A stretch of DNA of 64,000 nt. Origin: Nesterenkonia sp. LB17. GTDB lineage: Bacteria; Actinomycetota; Actinomycetes; Actinomycetales; Micrococcaceae. Below are positions 34,925 to 44,660 of the stretch, piece by piece; positions within the stretch are counted from its first letter, which is position 1; every line of letters begins with the position of its first letter. The position numbers and the translations under genes were made by a program. The stretch is taken from NCBI RefSeq assembly GCF_022565915.1, contig NZ_JAJOYX010000001.1, positions 372,001 through 436,000 on the forward strand, read 5' to 3'. The notes under the pieces were generated by a model. The model saw only the letters and a list, made by a program, of their open reading frames with translations, was not told the origin of the DNA and did no database searches.

Positions 34925-35833
34925 ATGGATCCCACGCGTCAGCGCCCAGGGCAGCTCGGTCGCACCGTGGATCGGGTCTGGTTCGGTCCGACCGGAGCTT
35001 CGGTCAGGGCCGCGCTGAGCTCGGCGGCAGGGATCGTCACCCCAGTGTGGTGCATCGGCTGCGCGGAGCAGGACCTGGTGCTCTGCGCGCTCTGTGCCGA
35101 GGATCTCCGCCTGATGACGCGCGCGCCGTTCGCGGCCGAGGAGCAGGCGATGGCCCTGCCGCTGCTGATGGACGCGGCTGCGATCACCGTGCTGCCGGTC
35201 AGCGCCGCCGGTCGCTACGAGGGTCTGGTGGCCCGAGCGGTGCTCGCGTTCAAGGACCACGGGGCCATCGGCCTGGGTGCCGCGCTGGGACCGGGGCTCG
35301 CACGCGCTCTGCGCCTGGCGGCGGCGCGTGTGCCGCCGGAGTCCGCGGCCTGGGTGCCCGGGTCACGGCCCTGGCTGCTGGTGAGCCCGCCGTCGTCGTT
35401 GCGCTCCCAGCTGACCCGCGGGTTTGATCCGGTGCAGGTGCTCCTCGACCGTGCCCTCGCGGTCTCCGCGCGGGAGCTGCGCCAGGCCGGGCTGCGACCG
35501 CATCGGGTTCCGGGGCTGCTGCGCCAATCGCGGGCGGCGGCGCTGCGGTCGCTGAGCCCCCGGCAGGGCCGGCAGAAGACCCGCGGGGCGCGCGCCCGCC
35601 GCCGTCGCTCGGTGGGAAGCCTCGAGCTGACCCCGCGAGGTCGACGCCTGCTCCCCGGGGCGGATGTCCTGCTTGTCGACGACGTGCTCACCAGCGGATC
35701 CACGCTGGCGGAGCTGCACCGGGTGCTCACCTCCGCCGGCGCCCGGATCCACGGTGCGGCAGTCTTGGCGGCAACCCCTGGACCTGGGGCTGAAGTGGAA
35801 TCTCCGCTGGTGAGAGCTTCGCCCGAGGCGTAA
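34925..35833 (+). CDS. ComF family phosphoribosyltransferase-like protein
   Basis: A 302-residue protein. WCIGCAEQDLVLCALCAEDL is the N-terminal four-cysteine zinc module of ComF proteins; YEGLVARAVLAFKDHG and VLLVDDVLTSGSTLAE are the PRTase core with the PRPP-binding loop. In naturally competent bacteria ComF helps uptake of single-stranded DNA, but no other com gene is visible here. ATG 34925 has GGAGG directly next to it, which is too close, so GTG 34967 or an upstream TTG at 34877 cannot be excluded. It lies between lpqB and hpf, its usual place in Micrococcaceae. Confidence 0.88.
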   Translation: MDPTRQRPGQLGRTVDRVWFGPTGASVRAALSSAAGIVTPVWCIGCAEQDLVLCALCAEDLRLMTRAPFAAEEQAMALPLLMDAAAITVLPVSAAGRYEGLVARAVLAFKDHGAIGLGAALGPGLARALRLAAARVPPESAAWVPGSRPWLLVSPPSSLRSQLTRGFDPVQVLLDRALAVSARELRQAGLRPHRVPGLLRQSRAAALRSLSPRQGRQKTRGARARRRRSVGSLELTPRGRRLLPGADVLLVDDVLTSGSTLAELHRVLTSAGARIHGAAVLAATPGPGAEVESPLVRASPEA

Positions 35834-35960
35834 ATGGTGACGTGGGTCGCCCCGGGGAACTAGTCTGAGGTATGGGTACTTCTCACAGTCCCATCGCAGC
35901 GGCGAGGGGAAGAACGTTCTCGTCTCCGCTGTGTCTGATATCGGATACGAGGAGGACAGA

Positions 35961-36650
35961 ATGACTCTGCAGGTCAACTTCACTGGCCGAAATATCGCGA
36001 TCCCCTCCGCCTTCAAGGAGCACGTCGAAGGGAAGCTCGAGAAGATCGAGCAGCTCACCGACAAGGGGCATCGCCTGGAGATCAAGGTCTCCAGCGAAAA
36101 CTCCCACCGCCGAGCCGACACCAGCATGACCGTCGAGCTGACCGTCATCGGCCGTGGCAAGGTCATTCGTTCCGAAGCGCAGGCAGGGGATAAGTTCGCC
36201 GCCTTCGAGATCGCACTGAACAAGCTCACCGAGCGGCTGCGACGCACCCTGGACAAGAAGAAGTCTCGCGCCCACGCCTCCCACAACGGGGCCCCCGACG
36301 TCGCCGCCGCGATGGCGAGCGTTCCGCCGGCAGCCACCGACCGTCCGCTCTACGAACAGGTCCTCGATGCGGAGGCGGCTGATGATGTGCCGCCCACCGA
36401 GGATGAGGCCGAGTCCAGCATCAAGATCCGGCGCAAGGTCTTCCCGGCCAAGCCGGTCAGCGTTGACGCAGCCGTGGATGCGATGGAACTGGTCGGGCAT
36501 GACTTCTACCTCTTCGTGGACGCCGCGACGGGTCAGCCTTCCGCGGTATACCGCCGCCGGGGCTGGACCTATGGCGTGATCTCGCTGGATCCGAACGGCG
36601 GCGATCAGCGTGAACCGGTGGTCGAGGAACTGGCCTACCAGGCCTCCTGA
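35961..36650 (+). CDS. hpf: Ribosome hibernation promoting factor, long form (HPF/RaiA)
   Basis: A 229-residue long-form HPF. The N-terminal domain (FTGRNIAIPSAFKEHVEGKL and RADTSMTVELTVIGRG) binds the decoding site. A linker leads to the C-terminal dimerisation domain (GHDFYLFVDAATGQPSAVYR followed by RRGWTYGVISL) that joins two 70S ribosomes into 100S particles in stationary phase. GGAGG lies 6 nt before ATG 35961, which settles the start; a GTG at 35931 has no RBS. It is followed by a short GC-rich hairpin and a much longer one before secA. Confidence 0.96.
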   Translation: MTLQVNFTGRNIAIPSAFKEHVEGKLEKIEQLTDKGHRLEIKVSSENSHRRADTSMTVELTVIGRGKVIRSEAQAGDKFAAFEIALNKLTERLRRTLDKKKSRAHASHNGAPDVAAAMASVPPAATDRPLYEQVLDAEAADDVPPTEDEAESSIKIRRKVFPAKPVSVDAAVDAMELVGHDFYLFVDAATGQPSAVYRRRGWTYGVISLDPNGGDQREPVVEELAYQAS

Positions 36651-36679
36651 CCCGCACCACCAGCACCACCCACCCATCA

Positions 36680-36694
36680 CCCCTCCGTGAGGGG
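36680..36694 (+). terminator. Probable terminator of hpf
   Basis: CCCCTC, 3-nt loop, GAGGGG, followed by CTCCTTCTG. It begins 30 bp after the hpf stop. The stem is GC-only apart from one pair, typical of high-GC terminators with a poor U-tract. Confidence 0.55.
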
Positions 36695-36704
36695 CTCCTT
36701 CTGC

Positions 36705-36776
36705 GTTGAGGGGCGGATTCTCCGAGTGTTCCTGGCCCAGACGGGCTGAGATGCTCGTCGGAATCCGCCCCTCAAC
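36705..36776. other. 72-nt long inverted repeat between hpf and secA
   Basis: GTTGAGGGGCGGATTC (36705-36720) and its perfect reverse complement (36761-36776) enclose 40 bases, which can form a smaller inner stem (GCCC/GGGC). The gap holds no coding frame of interest. It could be the remains of a mobile palindromic element, a small RNA, a second terminator, or an RNA structure affecting secA. Nothing else in the 253-bp gap explains it. Confidence 0.6.
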
Positions 36777-36830
36777 CGTGTGGGGGAGGGGCCTGGGGCC
36801 ATGGGTTCGGGTGCTGCTGGGGGGAGCGCG

Positions 36831-36836
36831 TAGAAT
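36831..36836 (+). promoter_or_regulatory. Candidate -10 element of secA
   Basis: TAGAAT lies 67 bp before the GTG start of secA; the -35 region is not recognisable. A start near 36843 would give a leader of about 60 nt containing the GGAG ribosome-binding site. Confidence 0.4.
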
Positions 36837-36903
36837 GACAGATGGTGATTCATGCCTATCGTGAGTCTCCGCCGAACCAGTAGACACCGATGGAGAACTG
36901 GCT

Positions 36904-39516
<2,613 letters not shown>

Positions 39517-39583
39517 GCCCCGCGCGGATCCCTTGAGCTGAATCCTGGACTGAGGTCGTCCCCGGCTGCGGTCGGAGACCACC

Positions 39584-40282
39584 TCAGCCCAGTTCCATGG
39601 CGACCACGCGCCATCGACGCCGGTGGGCCTCCAGCCGCAGGGCGCAGGCTCGGATGCGCTTGCCGTCGGCGAACACCACTGCGACCTCCCATGCGCCCCG
39701 GGTGATGCGTTCCGCACGCAGGTGCCCGAAGGTCAACGGCTGGGGTCGCGGGATCGTCTCCGCGGAGCCGGCCGCGCCTCGGTCTCCCCGGCCTGCCGCT
39801 TCACGGCGCGAGGACCGGCGGGTCTCCGCGAGCAGCGCGGCGCGTTCGACCACCTTCTGCTGCACCTCGAGATCGAGCCACCGCTGCAGCTGGCTGGCCG
39901 GGCGCAGGCCCAGAAGCACCTCAGTGGTGACCTGGCAGACGATGCGGGAGATGGCGCAGATCTGCCGGCGCTCCTCCCGATAGGTGGCAAGCGCGGTGGG
40001 CGACTCACCCGGGGGTCGAGGATTCCCCGCAGGCTCCCGCTCCCCGCGGAGTCGCCGCATGAGCGCCGGGACCTCATCTTCTCGAATGAGCCGATAGCCC
40101 GCCGTCGCGACCGGTCCCGGGTCGTGCCGCGGAGATCCCGGGGCCGGGATGACGGTGGTGCGCCCGCGAAGCTGCGGATCCGCGTCGAGGAAGGCGCGCA
40201 GCGCCTCCATGGGATCCTCCCGCGCAGGGCCCCGGGGGCCTGGCTGAGATGAGGGCTCTTGACCGGCTGGGCTCACTGACAT
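39584..40282 (-). CDS. Rv3235 family protein
   Basis: A 232-residue protein with about 90 Pro/Arg-rich N-terminal residues and the Rv3235-type C-terminal domain: ICQVTTEVLLGLRPASQLQR in near form (IVCQVTTEVLLGLRPASQLQ), WLDLEVQQKVVERAAL, and ERITRGAWEVAVVFADG. Genes of this family lie next to secA in many actinobacteria. The domain is small, alpha/beta and without known catalytic residues. It is convergent with secA (67 bp) and 94 bp downstream of a LysM gene on its own strand. Function unknown. Confidence 0.82.
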   Translation of the reverse strand: MSVSPAGQEPSSQPGPRGPAREDPMEALRAFLDADPQLRGRTTVIPAPGSPRHDPGPVATAGYRLIREDEVPALMRRLRGEREPAGNPRPPGESPTALATYREERRQICAISRIVCQVTTEVLLGLRPASQLQRWLDLEVQQKVVERAALLAETRRSSRREAAGRGDRGAAGSAETIPRPQPLTFGHLRAERITRGAWEVAVVFADGKRIRACALRLEAHRRRWRVVAMELG

Positions 40283-40376
40283 GATCTCTCCCGTATGGGT
40301 CGTCGGTTCTTGGGTCGCTGGTGCGTCGGTCGCTGGTCCTCGGATCGTCTGATCTGCGGTGCGGCTGGTCCGGGGG

Positions 40377-41228
40377 CTACGAGTCCGGCACGTCCAGGAT
40401 CGTTCCCGGAAGGATGATGCCCGGGTCGGTGCCGATGCGGTCCCGGTTCACCGCATACCATTCGGGCCAGCTCGCGGCGATCTCCCAATCCGTGGCGTCA
40501 GGTCCCAGGTGCTCCGCGGCGATGTCCCACAGCGAATCCCCCAGCCGGACCACGACCTGCTCGGGCTCCGACTCCTGGCGCTGCGACCGGCCCTGAAGTC
40601 GATCGTGGATCGGCGCCTCGGGGACGAACAGTCCTGAGTCGGGTGCCTCCGGGTGTGATGGAGCGCCTCGGTCAGGTTCGGGGCTGGGACCATCGTGTGG
40701 TGCGGTGGTGTCGAACAGGGCGGAGTCTGGATCCCCGCCCGCCGCGTCACCCGCCGCCCCGTCGTCCAGCACAGAGACGGCCTCGGTCGTCGTCGCCCGG
40801 GGCCAGGAATCCGCCGCCACGGTGGTCAGAGCCAGCCCGGCGCCCAGGGCCAGCGCCGCGCTGCGCCGCAGGAATCCAGGGCTGAACTGCGCGAGGACCC
40901 GTTCCATCCGCCAGGCGCCGCACCGGCGGGCGATCTGCTGGGTGAGCACGGCCAGCACTGCGATGCTCGCGCCGAGGCTGATGAGCAGTCCCGATGCCGC
41001 AGCGAGCAGTCCCAACAGGGCCTCCGCCACCTCGATGCCGTGGAGACCTCGGAGCTGGGCGGACTGCATCCAGAGATCGGGCTGATGTCTGAGGATCGCG
41101 GCGCCGCACCACCACAGGACCGGGCCGCTGGCGATGAACGCCGCGCTCAGCAGCAGATCCTGAAGTCTGCCATCGGGGGCTGCCCTCACCGAGGATGGTG
41201 AGGCGAGATCTCGGCTGCGAATGCTCAT
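40377..41228 (-). CDS. LysM domain membrane protein
   Basis: A 283-residue protein with up to three hydrophobic segments in its first 140 residues (LLSAAFIASGPVLWWCGAAI, LLGLLAAASGLLISLGASIA, SAALALGAGLALTTVAA). A disordered Pro/Asp/Ser-rich stretch leads to a C-terminal LysM domain (QVVVRLGDSLWDIAAEHLG, IGTDPGIILPGTILDVP) that should bind peptidoglycan. AGGA lies 8 nt before ATG 41228; the in-frame ATG at 41237 has AGG touching it, so I prefer 41228. The upstream 145 bp are unusually AT-rich. Likely an envelope protein; no enzymatic domain is seen. Confidence 0.85.
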   Translation of the reverse strand: MSIRSRDLASPSSVRAAPDGRLQDLLLSAAFIASGPVLWWCGAAILRHQPDLWMQSAQLRGLHGIEVAEALLGLLAAASGLLISLGASIAVLAVLTQQIARRCGAWRMERVLAQFSPGFLRRSAALALGAGLALTTVAADSWPRATTTEAVSVLDDGAAGDAAGGDPDSALFDTTAPHDGPSPEPDRGAPSHPEAPDSGLFVPEAPIHDRLQGRSQRQESEPEQVVVRLGDSLWDIAAEHLGPDATDWEIAASWPEWYAVNRDRIGTDPGIILPGTILDVPDS

Positions 41229-41373
41229 GGTGCCCATCCTGGTCAGTGATGAGTGCTATTTAGTACTGTTTGATATTTTTTGAGTGTACACAATCTCATC
41301 GGCTCTGCAATAGAGGTGACGGCGGATCGTGTACTCTCAGGGCCAGACAGCAGGTCGTGGAGATGGGACCGAT

Positions 41374-41976
41374 ATGCGCTGGGATGCACTGTTCGAGGAT
41401 CTCGAGACCCAGTTGGAGGCCGCGCAGACCGCCGAGCTCACTGCCGCGGCCGCGGAGGCCTCCAGGCTGGAAGCCTCTCGGCTCGAGTTCGCCGAACGCT
41501 TGCGGGCGCACCGCGAGCGGGAGCTGGGTCTGCAGATCGCGGGCGGTCAGCGCCTCGTGGTGCGCGTCGGCGCAGTCGGTGCGGACTGGCTGGCCGGCGC
41601 TGTGCTCCCGCACAGCGTCCTGGTGCCGCTGACCAGCATCCTGGCCGTCGATGGCATGGCCCGCGCGGCTGCTCGCAGCGAGCCCAGCGCCTCGCGAAGG
41701 CGACTGAGCATCACGGCGCCGCTGCGGCGACTGGCTCGAGACCGCGAACTGGTCAGCGTCTTCGGGACGCAGGGACTGCTGGCCTCAGGCCTCATCGCCG
41801 CGGCAGGCCGGGATTTCGTGGAGATCGCTCCGACGCGGCGGGATGATCTGCTGCCCCGGGGCAGTCAGGGCGGGGGAGCGCGATCAGCGCGCGTCATCCC
41901 GCTTCACGCGGTGGCCTGGTTCCGCAGCGAGAGCGCCGACGTCGAGCAGCTCTCGCCCCGTTCAGGACTGAGCTGA
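41374..41976 (+). CDS. Hypothetical protein of the secA-cpaB region
   Basis: A 200-residue soluble protein. The first 55 residues are a charged helix (LFEDLETQLEAAQTAELTAA, then SRLEFAERLRAHRERELGLQ). The rest is beta-rich, with RLVVRVGAVGADWLAGAVLP and DFVEIAPTRRDDLL, ending near HAVAWFRSES. The pattern (helix, then small beta barrel) is common in an actinobacterial family next to BldC-like regulators; I know no function. ATG 41374 reads MRWDALF; GGAG lies 11 nt upstream. Its 3' end overlaps the convergent HTH gene by 15 nt. Confidence 0.7.
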   Translation: MRWDALFEDLETQLEAAQTAELTAAAAEASRLEASRLEFAERLRAHRERELGLQIAGGQRLVVRVGAVGADWLAGAVLPHSVLVPLTSILAVDGMARAAARSEPSASRRRLSITAPLRRLARDRELVSVFGTQGLLASGLIAAAGRDFVEIAPTRRDDLLPRGSQGGGARSARVIPLHAVAWFRSESADVEQLSPRSGLS

Positions 41977-42222
41977 GCCCGACCGGTCCTCGATCGCTGA
42001 AGCGCCCGGAGTCTCGGGGGCTTCAGCCGATCGGGCCGCGCGCTGGGCCGCGTACTGGCGCTCGATGTACTCATCGAGCTTCGCCTCCTCGACCCGCCAC
42101 TGACCGCGACCTCCGATCTGGATTCCCTCCAGGTCGCCGGTCTTGATCAGGGCCCGAGTCTGCGACATCGAGATGTTCAGCGCCTCAGCCACATCGGGGA
42201 GGGTCAAGAACCGTCGCATCAT
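41962..42222 (-). CDS. Small BldC-like (MerR/excisionase-type) HTH DNA-binding protein
   Basis: An 86-residue protein whose first 60 residues are a winged helix-turn-helix of the MerR/excisionase class: RRFLTLPDVAEALNISMSQ, ALIKTGDLEGIQIGGRGQWR and VEEAKLDEYIERQY. BldC of Streptomyces is the best-known relative; it binds head-to-tail on direct repeats. Two start codons are adjacent (ATG 42222 and 42219); GGAGG is 4 nt from the first and 7 nt from the second, so 42219 is slightly favoured. Three 10-bp direct repeats lie about 20 bp upstream, so it may regulate itself and the divergent cpaB-cpaE-like genes. Confidence 0.9.
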   Translation of the reverse strand: MMRRFLTLPDVAEALNISMSQTRALIKTGDLEGIQIGGRGQWRVEEAKLDEYIERQYAAQRAARSAEAPETPGASAIEDRSGSAQS

Positions 42223-42240
42223 GAGCCTCCGTGATTCCGC

Positions 42241-42270
42241 ATGTCGTTTGATGTCGTTTCACGTCATTCT
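42241..42270. promoter_or_regulatory. Three head-to-tail 10-bp direct repeats, candidate BldC-like operator
   Basis: ATGTCGTTTG, ATGTCGTTTC and ACGTCATTCT follow one another without gaps, 18 bp upstream of the HTH gene start and 152 bp before the SAF-domain gene. One repeat per helical turn is the arrangement expected for cooperative head-to-tail binding by BldC-type proteins. Confidence 0.5.
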
Positions 42271-42422
42271 CCCATGCAGTGGCGGCGGAATCCGAGTTCT
42301 CCCACGCGGCAGCGGCACAAACCTTCTGCACAGGTTCTGCTTCACCCGTTGTCTTCTGAGGAGCCTGTATCTACGCTGAGCCTGTGCGCCCGCGCTGGCG
42401 GGCCGTCAGCCAGGGAGACACC

Positions 42423-43190
42423 ATGCCTGAGCCCCATTCGCCGCCGAGCGCAGACTCCCGGACGCGTCCGCAGACGCCCGGGGCGCCCAGATCCGTGCCC
42501 GCCGGGCAGCGCCTGCGCCGGCCCAGCTGGAGAGATCCCCGGCTCCTCGCAGGCGTGCTCATCGTGGCCCTCTCGGTCTCCGGAGTGATCGCGCTGATGA
42601 CCACGCAGAATCACACCACCGAGGTCTACGCCGCCGACCGGCTGCTCACCGTGGGTGACCGGCTGGCCACCGAGGATCTGCGCGTGGTCCAGGTGCAGAT
42701 CGACGAGCTTTCCGAGGCATACCTGACGGTCAGCGGGGGCCTGCCGGACGGTGCCGAGTTCATCGCCATGGTAGATGAGGGCGAGCTGATCCCGCGTCGC
42801 GCGCTTGCCGAGGAAGACCCCCAGGGACGGCAGGCGATGACGATCGCGGTGGAGCACACGCTCGCCCGCGGCGTGGAGCCGGGACGCCTCGTCGACGTCT
42901 GGGCCGCCGACGCCGGAGCGCTCGGGGCCCACCAGGAGGTCCGGGTGGAGCAGATCGCCGCCGCGGCCCAGGTCTCGGTGATCACCGAGTCCAGCAGCAC
43001 CTTCGGCGCCCAGGAGCGCGTCATCGTGGAGCTGCTGGTGGAGCCGGATGAGCTGCCCGCGCTGCTGGGCGCCACCAGTTCGGCCTCCACCCTGTCCGTG
43101 GTCCCGGCCGGAGCCGAGGCAGATGCCGAGCAAGATCAGGAGCAGGAGCAAGAGACAGGTCCTGAGCCAGAGCCAGAGGACGAGGCCTAG
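42423..43190 (+). CDS. SAF domain (CpaB/RcpC-like) membrane protein
   Basis: A 255-residue protein: one membrane helix (LLAGVLIVALSVSGVIALM), a SAF domain right after it (VYAADRLLTVGDRLATEDLR and GELIPRRALAE), and a beta domain followed by an acidic Gln/Glu tail. CpaB/RcpC proteins assemble Flp/Tad pili, with the SAF domain probably holding glycan or pilus subunits. AGGGAG lies about 5 nt before ATG 42423. The stop codon is immediately followed by the start of the CpaE-like gene. No CpaF, TadB/C or pilin gene follows, so a complete Tad system is not encoded here. Confidence 0.86.
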   Translation: MPEPHSPPSADSRTRPQTPGAPRSVPAGQRLRRPSWRDPRLLAGVLIVALSVSGVIALMTTQNHTTEVYAADRLLTVGDRLATEDLRVVQVQIDELSEAYLTVSGGLPDGAEFIAMVDEGELIPRRALAEEDPQGRQAMTIAVEHTLARGVEPGRLVDVWAADAGALGAHQEVRVEQIAAAAQVSVITESSSTFGAQERVIVELLVEPDELPALLGATSSASTLSVVPAGAEADAEQDQEQEQETGPEPEPEDEA

Positions 43191-44573
43191 ATGAGTCGGT
43201 GGGCCGTGGTGACCATGGGTCGGCTGAGCGTGGACCACATCGCCGCCGTCGAAGGCCTCCACGGTCCCGTCACGATCGAGCGACGCTGCGTGGACCTTCC
43301 AGAGCTGATCGCCGTCTGCCGGGCCGGTCGGGCCGATGCCGCGCTGGTCATCGGGGAGACCCACCAGCTCACCGCCACGGTGCTCGGTGAGCTCCAGGCC
43401 GGCGGCACGCACGTCGTGGTCGTCTCACACGTCGCGGAGGAACGGAGCCGGCTGCAGCGGCTCGGGGTGCCCACCTTCACCGACGAGGTCGGCCCGGCGG
43501 CGTTGGCGCAGGCCCTGCAGGGTCGAGAGCTCAGCGACGGAACCGTCACAGAGTTCGCCGCCGCCGGTCTGGGTCCGACCAGCGGCTGCCCCTCCGCCGT
43601 TGCCGATGCGAGCCCCAGCACGCTCCAGACCGCCGACGGTGCTGGAGTCCATCCCGGCGGCGTGGAGACAGACGACCCGACAGACCACGACGACGGCGGG
43701 CCGCCCTCCACGCTGGGCCATGCGGCACCCGGAATCACCGTGGTCTGGGGCGCCCCGGGCAGCCCCGGTCGCAGCACCGTGGCGGTCAACCTCGCGGCCG
43801 AGCTCGCGATCCAGGGCGCCTCGGTGCTGCTGATCGACGCCGACACCATCGCCGCCTCGCTGGTGGCGCAGCTGGGACTGATGGAGGAGACCGCCGGACT
43901 GGCCAGGGTCTGCCGGGCCGCTGACCTGGGCAGGCTCGATTCTGCCGCGCTCGACGCGGCGACGATCTCCGTGCAGATCAGCGGCGCACGGCTCAGCCTG
44001 CTCTCCGGACTGCCGCGGGCCCAGCGCTGGCCGGAGCTGCGCGAACGCAGCCTCACCGCGGTGCTGGAACTGGTGCGCAACCACTACGGGCATGTGATCA
44101 TCGACGTCGCCGCCCCGGTCGAGGAGGACGAGGAGCTCAGCTTCGACACCACCGCCCCGCAGCGCAACGCCGCGACCCTGACCTGCCTGGGACTCGCGGA
44201 CAGGATCCTCGCCGTCGGGGCCGCTGACCCGGTGGGCTTCCCGCGACTGGTCAAGGCGGTGGAGGCTCTGGAACTCGCCGTCGAGTCCTCGACGCTGGCC
44301 GAGCCCGAGGTGGTGATCAACAAGGTGCGCAGCGAGGTGATCGGACGCTCACCACGGGATCAGCTCAGCCAGACCTGGATCCGGCTCGGCCCCGCCGCCC
44401 AGATCCACGCGTTCCTGCCCTGGGACGCGGCGGGCTGTGATGCCTCCCTGCTGGCCGGGCAGGTCCTCGCCGAGGCCGCCCCGAATTCAGCGCTGCGGCG
44501 CAGCATCGCCCGCCTCGCCGGCGTCGATCTCTCGGTGCGCCGTCGAGGCCTGTTCCGGCGGGGCAGACGGTAG
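43191..44573 (+). CDS. CpaE-like/MinD-type P-loop ATPase
   Basis: A 460-residue protein with an N-terminal receiver-like region (residues 1-110), a Pro/Thr/Asp-rich linker, and a MinD/ParA-type ATPase domain. VVWGAPGSPGRSTVAVNLAA is a deviant Walker A in which Arg precedes Ser-Thr, and ASVLLIDADTIAASL and HVIIDVAAPVEEDEE are the later motifs. CpaE positions Tad pili at the pole. The replacement of the usual GKT lysine by arginine (SPGRST) is common in actinobacterial CpaE-like proteins, but ATPase activity cannot be assumed. It starts directly after the SAF gene stop; gdh follows after 87 bp. Confidence 0.85.
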   Translation: MSRWAVVTMGRLSVDHIAAVEGLHGPVTIERRCVDLPELIAVCRAGRADAALVIGETHQLTATVLGELQAGGTHVVVVSHVAEERSRLQRLGVPTFTDEVGPAALAQALQGRELSDGTVTEFAAAGLGPTSGCPSAVADASPSTLQTADGAGVHPGGVETDDPTDHDDGGPPSTLGHAAPGITVVWGAPGSPGRSTVAVNLAAELAIQGASVLLIDADTIAASLVAQLGLMEETAGLARVCRAADLGRLDSAALDAATISVQISGARLSLLSGLPRAQRWPELRERSLTAVLELVRNHYGHVIIDVAAPVEEDEELSFDTTAPQRNAATLTCLGLADRILAVGAADPVGFPRLVKAVEALELAVESSTLAEPEVVINKVRSEVIGRSPRDQLSQTWIRLGPAAQIHAFLPWDAAGCDASLLAGQVLAEAAPNSALRRSIARLAGVDLSVRRRGLFRRGRR

Positions 44574-44626
44574 GCTGAGCGGCACAGGCAACGCGCGGTC
44601 TCCGGCTCCGGAGCGGGGGACCACGC

Positions 44627-44658
44627 GTACTCCAAATCTGCAGAAAGAGTGAGAGTAC
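44627..44658 (+). promoter_or_regulatory. Leader hairpin overlapping the gdh ribosome-binding region
   Basis: GTACTC (44627-44632) can pair with GAGTAC (44653-44658), which overlaps the GAGAG ribosome-binding segment just before ATG 44661. Pairing would hide the site. Six base pairs across a 20-nt loop is a weak structure, so this is tentative. Confidence 0.3.
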
Positions 44659-44660
44659 AC

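Noticed and set aside
35043-35160. A competence locus around the comF-like gene
   Set aside because: No other competence gene is present. comF-like genes occur at this position in many actinobacteria that are not known to be competent.
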